Under the pieces are notes generated by a model, which was given only the letters and a program-made list of their open reading frames with translations, did no database searches and was not told the DNA's origin. Positions 28,034 to 37,519 of a DNA stretch of 64,000 nucleotides are shown here, piece after piece. The stretch is from assembly GCA_026003835.1 (NCBI GenBank), contig BPHZ01000010.1, forward strand, positions 43,648 to 107,647. Direction: 5' to 3'. Both the position numbers and the translations under genes were made by a program. Every line of letters begins with the position of its first letter. The first letter of the stretch is position 1. The stretch is from Herpetosiphonaceae bacterium (GTDB lineage: Bacteria; Chloroflexota; Chloroflexia; Chloroflexales; Herpetosiphonaceae).

Positions 28034-29443
28034 GTGAATGTTGTTCTTATCTCAACCTACGAGCTGGGCCACCAGCCTTTTGGAGTTGCTTCGGCAGCGG
28101 CCTGGCTCAAAGCGGAAGGCGCGCGGATTACCTGTATCGATCTTGCAGTCGAGTCGCTGCCTGGCAGCGCTGTGGAACGGGCGGAACTGATCGTCTTTTA
28201 CCTGCCGATGCATACGGCTACCCGCATCGCCAGCGAGACGATTCGGCAGGTCAGGAAGATCAACCCGGCAGGGCACCTGTGCTGCTTTGGTCTCTACGCC
28301 CCAGTCAACGAGGGTTTTCTGCGCAGGCTTGGCGTCGATACCGTCCTCGGCGGTGAATTCGAAGAAGGGCTGGCTGCGCTCTGCAGACGTCTCTCCGCGG
28401 GCGGTCCGCATGCGGCGGAGGGCGATCAGTATGAGCCGCGGATCTCGCTGGCGAAGCAGCAGTTTCGCGTGCCGGATCGCAGCGGTCTGCCCGATCTGTC
28501 ACGCTACGCTTTTGTGCAGATGGGCGACGGCGAGCGGCGCGTGGCGGGCTATACCGAGGCAAGCAGAGGGTGTAAACATACCTGCCGTCACTGCCCGATC
28601 GTTCCGGTTTACGGGGGGCGCTTTCGTATTGTCCAACGTGAGGTCGTGCTTGAGGACATCAGGCGCCAGGTTGCGGCGGGAGCGCGTCACATAACCTTTG
28701 GTGACCCGGACTTCTTCAACGGACCCGGCCATGCCATCCCGCTGGTGGAGGCGCTGCATAAGGAGTTCCCTGATCTTACCTATGATGTAACGATCAAGAT
28801 CGAACACCTGTTGAAGTATGCCCGCTACCTGCCGGTCCTGCGCGATACCGGCTGTCTTTTTGTGACTAGCGCTGTCGAGGCGGTGGATGATACGATTCTA
28901 ACCATCTTTGATAAGCGGCATACAAGGACCGATTTCATCCGGGTTGTAGCTCTCTTCCGCGAGGTCGGCCTGACGCTTAGCCCTACCTTCGTCGCCTTTA
29001 CGCCGTGGACAACCTGCCAGGGCTATCTCGATCTGCTGCAAGTGATCCTCGATCTCGACCTTGTCGAGCATGTTGCTCCGATCCAATATGCAATCCGGCT
29101 GCTCATCCCGGCAGGCTCAAAGCTGCTGGATCTGCCTGAGGTGCAGGCGCTTGTCGGACCATTCGATGACATGGCGTTGTCCTATCCCTGGCAGCATTCG
29201 GACCCCCGAATGGATCGGCTGCAGGCGGCAGTGCTACAGACGGTCCAGCGCGGTCTGGCGCGGCATGAGCCCAGGCAAACGATCTTCCAGCGTGTCTGGC
29301 AGCTGGCGCACCAGGCGGCCGGGTCTGAGCACGCACCGAGCTTGCCTTATGGCGTTCCGCGCGCACCTATCCCTTATCTCAGCGAGCCATGGTACTGTTG
29401 AGCGGAGCCAACCGAGGAGCAGTTTGCTCCTGAACTGATTTAG
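28034..29443 (+). CDS. Radical SAM selenoprotein with CUAEP tail (UGA recoded as Sec456)
   Basis: The start is GTG 28034, with GAGGAG nine bases upstream. Residues 1-150 resemble a B12-binding-like Rossmann region (VVLISTYELGHQPFGVASAA). The radical SAM domain has CKHTCRHC (Cys180, 184, 187). The frame reads ...SEPWYC and meets TGA at 29399-29401, then continues in phase Ala-Glu-Pro-Thr-Glu-Glu-Gln-Phe to TAG at 29441. A C-U-A-E-P or C-C-A-E-P end is the named hallmark of a family of radical SAM (seleno)proteins, and a SECIS-like hairpin follows the TGA at bacterial spacing. The product is then 469 residues. The substrate is unknown. It ends by overlapping the convergent class V aminotransferase gene by four bases. 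If TGA is a stop, the protein would lose only its 14-residue tail, Sec included. Confidence 0.85.
29402..29431 (+). promoter_or_regulatory. Bacterial SECIS-like hairpin behind the UGA codon
   Basis: AGGAGCA (29415-29421) pairs perfectly with TGCTCCT (29425-29431) around the loop GTT. The stem begins 13 bases after the UGA and the loop G is 21 bases after it, within the range for bacterial SECIS elements, which carry a G in the apical loop and bind SelB. The hairpin lies inside the coding region. Confidence 0.75.
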
Positions 29444-30924
29444 CCGGCGAACGCTTCAAGCTTGAACCATTCCTGGATAGCGTGCAGCTCGCCCGCATCT
29501 CCGCGGAGATGATGGAACTCATTGGTGTGGGGCGAGTAGCGATAGTCCTGCTCCCAAACTTTGATATGTTTGACTGTCTCCCTGACAGCCTCGACGATGT
29601 AATCGACTTCTTCGGTGGTCGAGGTAGGGTGGATAGAGACACGCACCCAGCCGGGCTTTTCGGAGAGGTCGCCCTGGTCGATTTTGCTGGTAATCTGCTG
29701 TGAGCGGTACTGGTCGACGTGCAGCAGGTAGTGGCCGTAGGTGCCGGCACAGGAGCAGCCGCCGCGGGTTTGAATGCCAAAGCGATCGTTGAGGAGTTTA
29801 ACCAGCAGATTGTAGTGAATGTTATCGACGTAGAAGGAAATAATGCCAAGGCGCTCCTCGATATGATCCGCCAGAATATGGAGGCCGGGAATTTCACGGA
29901 GACCCTTGAATAAACGCGGCAGCAGCTCCTCCTCACGCGCAAGCATCCGCTCGACGGTCATCTGCTCTTTGAGCCGAATCGCCAGGGCGGTTCTGATCGC
30001 CTGGAGGAAGCCGGGTGTGCCGCCGTCCTCGCGGGCCTCGATGTTGCTGATAAAGCTATGCTGCTTCCAGGGATTGGTCCAGTTGACCGTACCGCCGCCG
30101 GGTCTATCCGGCACCTTGTTTTTGTAGAGTGCTGAGTCGAAGATCAGCACACCCGACGAGCCGGGGCCGCCAAGGAACTTATGGGGAGAGAAGAAGATGG
30201 CATCGAGCTTTTCCATTGAGTCGGCGGGATGCATATCGATGGCGACGTAAGGCGCCGAGGCGGCAAAATCGACGAAGCAGTAACCGCCGTATTCATGCAT
30301 TATCTTCGCCATCTGATGGTAGGGCGTTCGAATACCAGTGACGTTTGAGCAGGCGGTGAATGAGCCAATCTTCAGCGGGCGATCCTGGTACCGCTCCAGG
30401 AGCTGCCGTAAGTGGTCGAGGTTGACCAGCCCTTGCTCATCCGGCTCCATACACTCCACGTCGGCGACCGTTTCAAGCCAGGAGGTCTGATTCGAGTGAT
30501 GTTCCATATGGGTGATGATCACGATTGGGCGGGCGTGATCTGGAATAGAGCAAAAGGGCTGGAGTTGTTCGGCGAGGCGTAAGCCGAGGATACGCTGAAA
30601 CTTATTGATGACGGTCGTCATCCCAAAGCCGGCGGTAATAATCACATCGTCGGGTCCGGCATTGACATGCTGCTTGATCAGCGAGTGCGCCAGGTGGTAA
30701 GCCTGGGTCATTGCCATTCCGGTAATGCTGGATTCGGAGTGAGTATTGCCGACAAACGGGCCAAACGTTGTCGTGAGCTTGCGCTCGATGGGCGTGTAGA
30801 GGCGCCCGCTGGCTGTCCAGTCGGCGTAGACGATGCGCTTCTCACCATACGGACCTTTGAAAGTCTGGTGGTAGCCGACGATCTGCTCGCGGAATGGCGC
30901 GAAATAGTCCTCCAACCGTTCCAT
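29440..30924 (-). CDS. Class V aminotransferase-fold PLP enzyme (cysteine desulfurase-like)
   Basis: A 494-residue protein, longer than a typical IscS/SufS. PLP features are clear: ITHMEHHSNQTSW, CFVDFAASAPY (Asp binding the pyridine nitrogen), and the Schiff-base lysine in FFSPHKFLGGPGSSGVL. RGGCSCAGTYGHYLL holds a Cys pair at the place where desulfurases carry their catalytic Cys. It could remove S or Se from an amino acid or act as a lyase. It converges on the selenoprotein gene with overlapping stops, so a link to selenium or to the same pathway is possible but unproven. Strong start at ATG 30924 with AAAGGAGG. Confidence 0.85.
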   Translation of the reverse strand: MERLEDYFAPFREQIVGYHQTFKGPYGEKRIVYADWTASGRLYTPIERKLTTTFGPFVGNTHSESSITGMAMTQAYHLAHSLIKQHVNAGPDDVIITAGFGMTTVINKFQRILGLRLAEQLQPFCSIPDHARPIVIITHMEHHSNQTSWLETVADVECMEPDEQGLVNLDHLRQLLERYQDRPLKIGSFTACSNVTGIRTPYHQMAKIMHEYGGYCFVDFAASAPYVAIDMHPADSMEKLDAIFFSPHKFLGGPGSSGVLIFDSALYKNKVPDRPGGGTVNWTNPWKQHSFISNIEAREDGGTPGFLQAIRTALAIRLKEQMTVERMLAREEELLPRLFKGLREIPGLHILADHIEERLGIISFYVDNIHYNLLVKLLNDRFGIQTRGGCSCAGTYGHYLLHVDQYRSQQITSKIDQGDLSEKPGWVRVSIHPTSTTEEVDYIVEAVRETVKHIKVWEQDYRYSPHTNEFHHLRGDAGELHAIQEWFKLEAFAG

Positions 30925-31391
30925 AAGCTTTCCTCCTTTGCGCGTCGTGTTTCAGGCAGGGGCGTGTTCGAGGAGATCCCTATGCCCCCCGCCTGACGGT
31001 GTCTATGTTTGATTCACGGCACACGCCGTTGTGCTGCAATGGATGCCTGCTGATCGGCAGCAAAAGATGGCTGAATGTTGTGGAGGTGTGCTCCTTCAAT
31101 AGTACAGGATTCGACGCAGATCGTAAACCCGGAAATTGAAGGCTCAGTGCGCCTGATAATGCGACTGCGCTAGGGCTCAAAGGCTAGGTGTCAGGGCTAT
31201 GGCACCGTCCACACGCTGATCGCGCAGCGACGCGAACAACGGGGGCTTGGGGATATCCCCCAATTCCCCATTTTGCCTGTTGGGGAGGGGTCATACGGCG
31301 ACGTTGACATCGCCCTGGGGTAGGTGTGAGATCGGGTGAAATTTGACATAACCTATGGTACGCTGAGGCCGTAGGGAACGGAGGTTTGCCG
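30925..31391. other. Intergenic region, no gene seen
   Basis: About 470 bases between divergent genes. It holds a fragment like the GCCTGACGG repeat of 1729-1893 (near 30990) and, at 31230-31290, a G/C-run segment with CCCCCAATTCCCC that recurs in inverted form near 60905-60950. GGAGG at its end belongs to the next gene. I see no clear promoter. Confidence 0.5.
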
Positions 31392-32285
31392 ATGACCAGA
31401 TCCGGCGATGATATGCGACAATTTTGGGATCATCTGCGGTCGCTGGCAGAGGAGCTGCCCGATCAGAACGCCGGCTTTTTTGGCCCCAACAGCATCCAGT
31501 GGATGGTGAGCCGCGAACGGTTGCTCTTATTGGGCGGGATGCGCGCGCTGCTGCTGCAGATTGCGCATCCCAAAGTTGCCCAGGGGGTAGCCGACCATAG
31601 CAACTTTCGAGCCGATCCGCTTGGTCGAGGAAAGCGCACCTTCGATATCGTCTATGCTATGGTCTTCGGCACCGCTGAGACAGCTATCAGAGCGGCGGCC
31701 CGTATGCGGGCCGTCCACATCCGTGTGCAAGGGCGCCTGTCCGACCCCGTTCCTGCCCTGGCCGATCCGTGCTACGACGCGCACGATCCTGAGCTGATGA
31801 CCTGGGTGTACGCTACCCTGGTGGATAGCTCGATCGTCGCTTACGATCTGTTCTTCCCAGCCTTGGGTCATGACAGATGGGAGCAGTTCTACCAGGAGAG
31901 CAAGCTGTTCGCCCGGCTATGTGGCATTGACGAGTCTGCGCTACCGCCTAGTCTTGATGACCTCCGGCGCTGGATGGATGCGTTGATCGCCAGGGAGGTC
32001 GTGACCATCACGCCAACAGCGCGTGCGGTGATGCGAGCGTTATTCTACGGCTCACCGCTCTCGCTTATATCCGCACCGCTGAACTACATGCTTGCCGCCG
32101 GCATGTTGCCGCCCAGAATCCGCCAGGCCTATGGTTTGCGCTGGAATTGGCCTGTGTCTGTAGCTTTCGCAGGCATGGTCCGCGCCGTTCGCGCTGTGGC
32201 AGGCTGCCTTCCTGAAAGGCTGCGCCTGGACCCACACGCATTGCAGGCCGAGCAGCGCTGCCGCCGGTTGACAGCCTTACAGTGA
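31392..32285 (+). CDS. Oxygenase MpaB family protein (DUF2236)
   Basis: The start is ATG 31392 with GGAGG eight bases upstream, giving 297 residues. The family's signature is present: LLLGGMRALLLQIAHPKVAQGVADHS, which holds the conserved His residues, then the arginine/phenylalanine segment RTFDIVYAMVFGT, and later YDAHDPELMTWVYATLVDSS and the tyrosine/Asp region YQESKLFARL. MpaB proteins bind b-type heme and include a latex-cleaving oxygenase and a mycophenolic acid pathway enzyme; substrate is unknown for most. Monocistronic on the plus strand. Confidence 0.88.
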   Translation: MTRSGDDMRQFWDHLRSLAEELPDQNAGFFGPNSIQWMVSRERLLLLGGMRALLLQIAHPKVAQGVADHSNFRADPLGRGKRTFDIVYAMVFGTAETAIRAAARMRAVHIRVQGRLSDPVPALADPCYDAHDPELMTWVYATLVDSSIVAYDLFFPALGHDRWEQFYQESKLFARLCGIDESALPPSLDDLRRWMDALIAREVVTITPTARAVMRALFYGSPLSLISAPLNYMLAAGMLPPRIRQAYGLRWNWPVSVAFAGMVRAVRAVAGCLPERLRLDPHALQAEQRCRRLTALQ

Positions 32286-32344
32286 CTGGTCCGGCATGGG
32301 TAAGTCCCACGCTCCTCCCGGAGCTTTCGTTTGTGGCATGCGCT

Positions 32345-32797
32345 CTAGACGCTGTCGACACTCTCGATGTTATGCTGTCCGGCAGCGACATCTCCTGACG
32401 GCACAATCTCGTAGCGCGTGGTCACCGGCACGGTATCCTTGAGCATGGCCGAGACCGAGCAGTATTTGGTTATCGAGAGCTCGATGGCCCGCTCTACGGC
32501 CTGCGGATCGACATTGTGGCCGCGGATGATGTACGTAATGACCATGGCAGTGTAGATTTTCGGATGCTCGTCGCGGCGCCCAGCCTCGACTCGCACCTCG
32601 AAGCCGGTCACCTCCTGTCGTTTTTTCTTGAGAATCGAGATCACATCCATCGCCGTGCAGGCGGCCTCGGCCATGAGCACGAGTTCCATTGGGCTCGGCC
32701 CTGCATGTTTATCTCCATCCAATCTGACATGGTGCTCAGAGTCGGCGACTGCGTCGAAGACCAGATCGCCCTGCCAGGTAAGGGTTGCCTGTGCCAT
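32345..32797 (-). CDS. OsmC family peroxiredoxin-like protein
   Basis: A 150-residue protein with the OsmC fold. The first redox Cys lies in MELVLMAEAACTAMDVISIL and the second in AIELSITKYCSVSAMLKDT, the pair that reduces organic hydroperoxides in Ohr/OsmC proteins. The sequence is closest in pattern to the YhfA branch, whose physiological substrate is less clear. No Ohr-type regulator nearby. Confidence 0.92.
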   Translation of the reverse strand: MAQATLTWQGDLVFDAVADSEHHVRLDGDKHAGPSPMELVLMAEAACTAMDVISILKKKRQEVTGFEVRVEAGRRDEHPKIYTAMVITYIIRGHNVDPQAVERAIELSITKYCSVSAMLKDTVPVTTRYEIVPSGDVAAGQHNIESVDSV

Positions 32798-32857
32798 GCT
32801 CCATTGCCTCCTTGTCTAACATGCTGATTGTGCCTGTGGCAAGAGCCATACCAATGT

Positions 32858-33994
32858 TTACGGATCTGGTTGATTGAGCCGCGCCAGCGAGAAGAGCGCT
32901 GCCTCCGGCGGGAGCGCTCGATCTTGAGCCAGATCAGCCAGCATCCGGCCGATCAGGATCGCAAACTTGAAACCGTGGCCCGAAAAACCTGCGCCGATGG
33001 CGATCGCCGGGTGTGCCGGGTGGCGGTCGACGATAAAATGCTGATCAGGGGTGTTGGTGTAAAGACAGGTGTGCGCGCGGAGCAACGGGCCGAGCGCTCC
33101 CGGCAGATGACGCCTTAACCATTCCCGGACCCGTTCGACTCCCTCCTGGCGCACCTGCTGGTCGTACTCGTCGAGATTGATGATTGGGCCGCCGTGATGC
33201 TCGGCTACCTTCACTCCCTCGCCGCCGTATATCGGAAATCCATAGACTGATGGATCGGCATAGTTGATGAAAACCGGGAATCTTCCCACGCTGAAGGGTG
33301 CCGGATCGGCTGGGGCAAAGAACACCACCTGCTGCATTTCGACCGTCAGCGGCAGCGCGAGGCCGATCTGTCTAAGCAAGGCTCCTGCCCACGGGCCGGC
33401 GGTTACAATCAGGCGCCGGCAGCGTAGCGTCTCCTCATCTGTGATCACCTCGATCTCGCCGTCGCGCACGCCGATGTTGCGGACGGGGGTACGATCGACG
33501 ATTGTCGCTCCGTAATGGCGCGCCATCCGGGCCAGCGTGAGCAGGCAGTGCGTCGGCGGCAGAATGCCCGCATCCTCCTGATACAGGCCCATCCAGCCAT
33601 CATCAGGCCGGAACTGCGGAAAACGGCGCCTGATCTCGCCGGCATCCAGGATCTCGTGCTCTACTCCTTCTAGCGTCAGGCTCTCGATACATCCGCGCAG
33701 CATGGCCGACTCCGGCGCGCCCATGTCCAGGCCACCGGTCTTCGTCAGCAGCCGCTCGCCGGCATCCTGCTCTAATGCTGCCCATAAGGTATAGGCGCGG
33801 CGCATAAGCCGCACGTACTCCGGTAGCTCGTATGAGAGGCGAATGATGCGCGATTCGCCATGGGTGCTGCCCCGCTGATGCCCAAGCTCAAACTGTTCCA
33901 GCAGGAGTGCTTGCCTCCCATCACGGGCAAGATGATACGCTGCTGCGGTGCCCATCGCGCCGCCGCCGATAACGATATATTCGTACTGTTTCAA
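32858..33994 (-). CDS. FAD-dependent oxidoreductase, monomeric sarcosine oxidase / N-methyltryptophan oxidase type
   Basis: A 378-residue DAO-family flavoprotein. The N-terminal FAD-binding motif is IVIGGGAMGTAAAYHLARDG. RGSTHGESRIIRLSYE matches the MSOX/MTOX signature, in which the segment near the Arg-rich stretch contacts FAD. C-terminal CLYTNTPDQHFIVDRHPAHP is the characteristic motif of the subfamily, and GAGFSGHGFKFA follows. The covalent flavin Cys of the subfamily probably corresponds to the Cys in THTCLYTNTP-like position. It oxidises N-methylated amino acids to formaldehyde and hydrogen peroxide; the substrate cannot be fixed. The start overlaps the stop of the glycosidase-like gene. 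Confidence 0.87.
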   Translation of the reverse strand: MKQYEYIVIGGGAMGTAAAYHLARDGRQALLLEQFELGHQRGSTHGESRIIRLSYELPEYVRLMRRAYTLWAALEQDAGERLLTKTGGLDMGAPESAMLRGCIESLTLEGVEHEILDAGEIRRRFPQFRPDDGWMGLYQEDAGILPPTHCLLTLARMARHYGATIVDRTPVRNIGVRDGEIEVITDEETLRCRRLIVTAGPWAGALLRQIGLALPLTVEMQQVVFFAPADPAPFSVGRFPVFINYADPSVYGFPIYGGEGVKVAEHHGGPIINLDEYDQQVRQEGVERVREWLRRHLPGALGPLLRAHTCLYTNTPDQHFIVDRHPAHPAIAIGAGFSGHGFKFAILIGRMLADLAQDRALPPEAALFSLARLNQPDP

Positions 33995-35979
33995 GCGCCC
34001 CCTCCTCTTCCTGCCGCCATCAGCGGCAGCAGGATCCGACCCGCCCCTGCTCGCGGCTGCAGGGTGAACTCAAGCTGTGCGACGGCGCCCGCCCTTATGG
34101 TCACATCTGCCTCGTAGACCCGCCCCCAACGATCGGTGAGGGTCGCGTGGTAGCTGCCTGGCTGCAGATCGACGGCGCCAAACCAGCCGTTTCCATCGCT
34201 ATGCAGCATGCGCACCTCGGGGCCAGCCAGCGAGATGACCAGCCCATCGGCATCCTCTCGGCTCGTTCCGACCGCCAGGTGGATGCTGCCGCTGAGCTGA
34301 CCAGCAGCAGGCGACTCCTTCCACGGCATTGGTGGGACCGGGGCTGGTTTGGGGAAGACCGGCTGGGTATTGATTGTCCGCACGCTGGCGCCGCTTGTGT
34401 AGGTATAGCTTGTCGTTCTACTCAGGGCCGTGAAGAAGGTGCTGTTGAGCTGGGGCCGGTACTCCCAAGGCTGGCGTGGCAGCTTGTTGCGTGCCTCTTC
34501 GTTCGAGCGATAGTCTTCATTAGAGTAGACGTTAGTGGCGGCATAGCTGTAGAGGCTGACGCCAGGGACGCCCGCGCCGCTGCTCGAGACTTCCAGCGCG
34601 CGCCTGATCTGCTCCAGCGAGTCTTCGATATAGTTCAGGTAGATTCCCGGTCCTGCCAGCACGTGCCGACCATACTGATGATCCTTCGCCCACGCGATCC
34701 ACTGGTCGTATGCGCTGCGCTCGCCTGAGATATACTCACGATAATAATTCATCGGCAGCGCCAGATCCAGGATACCTTCCTCGGTCCATGCTCGCCAGTC
34801 CTGCAGCACGGAGGCATAGGCCGCGGTTTTCGTCCAGCTCGCCTCATCGGTTGGTCCCGCACCCCAGGTAATCACCGCGGCGCTTATTTTTACCTGCGGC
34901 TTGATTGCGTAGCTTTCAATATAAAGGCGGCGCACCAGCGCCGTTACCTGGTCGCGCCGCCACTGAAGCCAGTCGGCGTCGGAGGGATCGGGCTGGCCGC
35001 TGCGACCGTAGTGGGTGTTGAAACGCTCCACCGCTACCGGGTTATAGCCCTCATATATACTGCCGTAGCGGATGTAGTCGAGGTGGAGCCCGTCGATGTC
35101 GTAGTTGCGGATGAGCTCGAGCGCTACGTTAACCGTGTACTCCGCTGCGTCGGGATGACCGGGGTCGAGCGCATAGGTCGGGGAGAGCGTGCCGTCGTCG
35201 TTGAGCCGCATCATCACCCAGTTCTCCCGGCCGGAGGCTGCGGGTCCATGGCGGTGCCAGACATGCTGCGGATTTGTGGTCTGGTACTTTGTATTCCAGT
35301 GCCAGACAGGCAACGAAGCGATCCAGGCGTGAACCTCGATGCCGTTGGCATGGGCTTCGTCGATCAGCGCCTGGAGGGGATCAAAGACTGTGGGGACTGG
35401 CGCTGGCTCATCCGCAGTTTCCGCCGGCGGCTCGATTGTGCTACGATAAAAGGTATCGCCGCGCCGCCGCACCTGCACGATGAGCGTATTGATATTGCCG
35501 CGCCTGGCGTCGTCGATCAGCTGGTGTACCTCCTCTGGAGTATGGAAGCCGCTATGGAACGCATCGACCCATAACGCGCGGATTTGAGGCGTAGCGGTGG
35601 GATCTGCGGTTGCCGTCGCTCGCACCGGCGTAACAGGAGCGGCAGCTATTGCCGTTGGCTCGCTTGTTGCCGTTGCTGGCGCTGTCGTCGGGGGTTGTTG
35701 CTCTGCTGTTGTGCTTGCCGATGGCGCAGGAGGCGCGGCAATCGTCGAGGTCGCTGTATCGACCGGCTGTAGCGAAGGCGTCGCCGGCGTTGGCTCTCCA
35801 GTTGATGTGGGCACCTCCGTCGGTACAATCGTAGGCATTGGCTTCTGCGGCGTCGAGGTGCTGGTCGCCGTGGCCGTCGCGCCGTCGGCGACAGCGGTGG
35901 GTTCTGTAGGAGCTGCGGGGCCACAACCGATCAGCAGGATCAGAAACAGCACGAAGAGGCTTTGGATCTGTCGGATCAT
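33991..35979 (-). CDS. GHL10-type glycoside hydrolase-like lipoprotein
   Basis: The start is put at ATG 35979, with GGAG six bases upstream; an in-frame ATG four codons earlier lacks one. The signal peptide ends in the lipobox LLIGC (Cys19), followed by a Thr/Pro/Ala-rich linker of about 110 residues. The GHL10 domain follows: RALWVDAFHSGFHTPEEVHQ, TLIVQVRRRGDTFYRS, DGLHLDYIRYG and DLALPMNYYRE. A C-terminal Ig-like or carboxypeptidase-regulatory-like beta domain ends in LPLMAAGRGGG. The family is thought to act on surface or external glycans; activity is rarely proven. It is probably anchored on the outer face of the membrane. Confidence 0.88.
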   Translation of the reverse strand: MIRQIQSLFVLFLILLIGCGPAAPTEPTAVADGATATATSTSTPQKPMPTIVPTEVPTSTGEPTPATPSLQPVDTATSTIAAPPAPSASTTAEQQPPTTAPATATSEPTAIAAAPVTPVRATATADPTATPQIRALWVDAFHSGFHTPEEVHQLIDDARRGNINTLIVQVRRRGDTFYRSTIEPPAETADEPAPVPTVFDPLQALIDEAHANGIEVHAWIASLPVWHWNTKYQTTNPQHVWHRHGPAASGRENWVMMRLNDDGTLSPTYALDPGHPDAAEYTVNVALELIRNYDIDGLHLDYIRYGSIYEGYNPVAVERFNTHYGRSGQPDPSDADWLQWRRDQVTALVRRLYIESYAIKPQVKISAAVITWGAGPTDEASWTKTAAYASVLQDWRAWTEEGILDLALPMNYYREYISGERSAYDQWIAWAKDHQYGRHVLAGPGIYLNYIEDSLEQIRRALEVSSSGAGVPGVSLYSYAATNVYSNEDYRSNEEARNKLPRQPWEYRPQLNSTFFTALSRTTSYTYTSGASVRTINTQPVFPKPAPVPPMPWKESPAAGQLSGSIHLAVGTSREDADGLVISLAGPEVRMLHSDGNGWFGAVDLQPGSYHATLTDRWGRVYEADVTIRAGAVAQLEFTLQPRAGAGRILLPLMAAGRGGGA

Positions 35980-36190
35980 CGAGGACTCCATTCGATGTGT
36001 CGCCAGCCTGAGTATCGACGCCCGGCAGGACTATCGCACCTGGCTTGTGGCATATCACCTCAGCCGCACGACTGAGGGCTTGTAGAGCATACCAGATTTC
36101 TGGAGCGGTGGTGACAATACATTTGACCTGCTGATGGAACACTTCAGGGTAGTTATGTAGCATATACCGCCAACACCGTTATGGAGGAAC

Positions 36191-36946
36191 ATGATGGACT
36201 GCCCAAACTGCTACACCAAGAATCTCCCGGCCCGGCTCATCCGCTGTCCTCGCTGTGACTGGCTGCTGGTCGCTGACCCTCCTTCCGGCTCATCCGCATC
36301 CCATCCAACCCCGCCGATTTCGAACCCTTGGGCCGAGTCCAGGGAGCCGGCTCTGCCTGTCATGCCCGCTGCTCCCTCGCTCGAAGAGCAGACGCGCGAC
36401 ATGTGGCGCGCGCGACCCGAGGAGCAACTACGCCTGCCGGATCCGCTGGAGCTTGGCCTACGGCAGACGATCCGGCTGACCGGGATGCAGCGTGGATGGC
36501 TGGCCGTGATGGCGCTTGCTCAGCTTGCTCCTCTCGCTGTGATCGTCTTCACCCCGTTTCTGTCGCTGCTGCGCAGCATACTGTTCGATGAGCCGTTTCC
36601 TGCGTGGATTGGATTGCTTCTGGCTGGGATAATAGTGCTGCTGCTGCTCTTCTCGTTGTTCCAAGGCGTGCAAACACTCATCGACGCGATCGAGGGCGAG
36701 GCGCTCCAGGTCATCGATCAGATTACGCGCGTCGCTGCGCGTGTCCAGGCTCGCTCGTGGGGACGAGGGCGGCGCCGATACTGGGTGTATCTTGCCGATC
36801 ATGGCAGGCTGGCGCTTGGGCCCAGATGCCCCTTGCCGAGGGCAGGGAGCGAGCGCTACCGTGTTACCTTTAGCCCGCGAGCGAAGATTATCTGGTCGCT
36901 GGAGCCGGTACACGAAGGTGGCAGCCGCTCCAGGCCGCCAGCCTGA
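36191..36946 (+). CDS. Zinc-ribbon membrane protein of unknown function
   Basis: A 251-residue protein beginning MMDCPNCYTKN with a second pair CPRC, a zinc ribbon at residues 3-25. A Pro/Ser-rich linker follows, then two membrane segments (near residues 108-130 and 138-158) and a basic C-terminal domain of about 90 residues with QVIDQITRVAARVQARSWGR and RYRVTFSPRAKIIWSLEPV. TATGGAGGAAC lies directly upstream. I recognise no named family. Convergent with the cyclophilin gene, ending 7 bp before its stop. Confidence 0.75.
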   Translation: MMDCPNCYTKNLPARLIRCPRCDWLLVADPPSGSSASHPTPPISNPWAESREPALPVMPAAPSLEEQTRDMWRARPEEQLRLPDPLELGLRQTIRLTGMQRGWLAVMALAQLAPLAVIVFTPFLSLLRSILFDEPFPAWIGLLLAGIIVLLLLFSLFQGVQTLIDAIEGEALQVIDQITRVAARVQARSWGRGRRRYWVYLADHGRLALGPRCPLPRAGSERYRVTFSPRAKIIWSLEPVHEGGSRSRPPA

Positions 36947-36953
36947 CGGTACA

Positions 36954-37436
36954 CTAGCGTTCCTGGATCGTTACGCGCTCCATCTTGTCGCCCTGGCGGA
37001 GCTGTCGAACGACGTCCATGCCCTCGCTTACGCGCCCAAAGATGGTGTAAGCTTTCGCCAGATTGCGCCGTTGGTCGCCCAGACAGATGAAAAACTGTGA
37101 TCCATTGGTATTTGGCCCGGCGTTAGCCATGGCAACAGTGCCGTCGGTATACTCTTCCTGGATGGGCTCATCGCGGAAGCGGTAGCCGGGACCGCCTCTA
37201 CCAGTGCCGCTTGGATCGCCGCCCTGGATGACGAAACCGGGAACATAGCGGTGGAAGGAGACGCCGTCGTAGAAGCCCTGGCGCGCCAAAAACACAAAGT
37301 TGTTCACGGTCATGGGCGATTGGTCGGCGAAGAGATCGATCACGACGTTCCCTTTGTTGGTTTCGATTGTGGCAGAGTACTTCTTCCCGGCATCGATTTG
37401 CATCGGCGGTGGAGATGACCATTGCTGTGAAGCCAT
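36954..37436 (-). CDS. Peptidyl-prolyl cis-trans isomerase, cyclophilin type
   Basis: A 160-residue cytoplasmic single-domain cyclophilin. GFYDGVSFHRYVPGFVIQGGD carries the catalytic Arg in FHR, and NTNGSQFFICLGD plus YTIFGRVSEGMDVV complete the active site. No signal peptide. It speeds proline isomerisation during protein folding. Confidence 0.96.
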   Translation of the reverse strand: MASQQWSSPPPMQIDAGKKYSATIETNKGNVVIDLFADQSPMTVNNFVFLARQGFYDGVSFHRYVPGFVIQGGDPSGTGRGGPGYRFRDEPIQEEYTDGTVAMANAGPNTNGSQFFICLGDQRRNLAKAYTIFGRVSEGMDVVRQLRQGDKMERVTIQER

Positions 37437-37519
37437 TGCTACTTCCTCTCTTGCACTCCGGCGAAAACAAATGCGACCGACGCTGCCATCGGTCGCTATG
37501 TCTACACGATGATGGGTGA

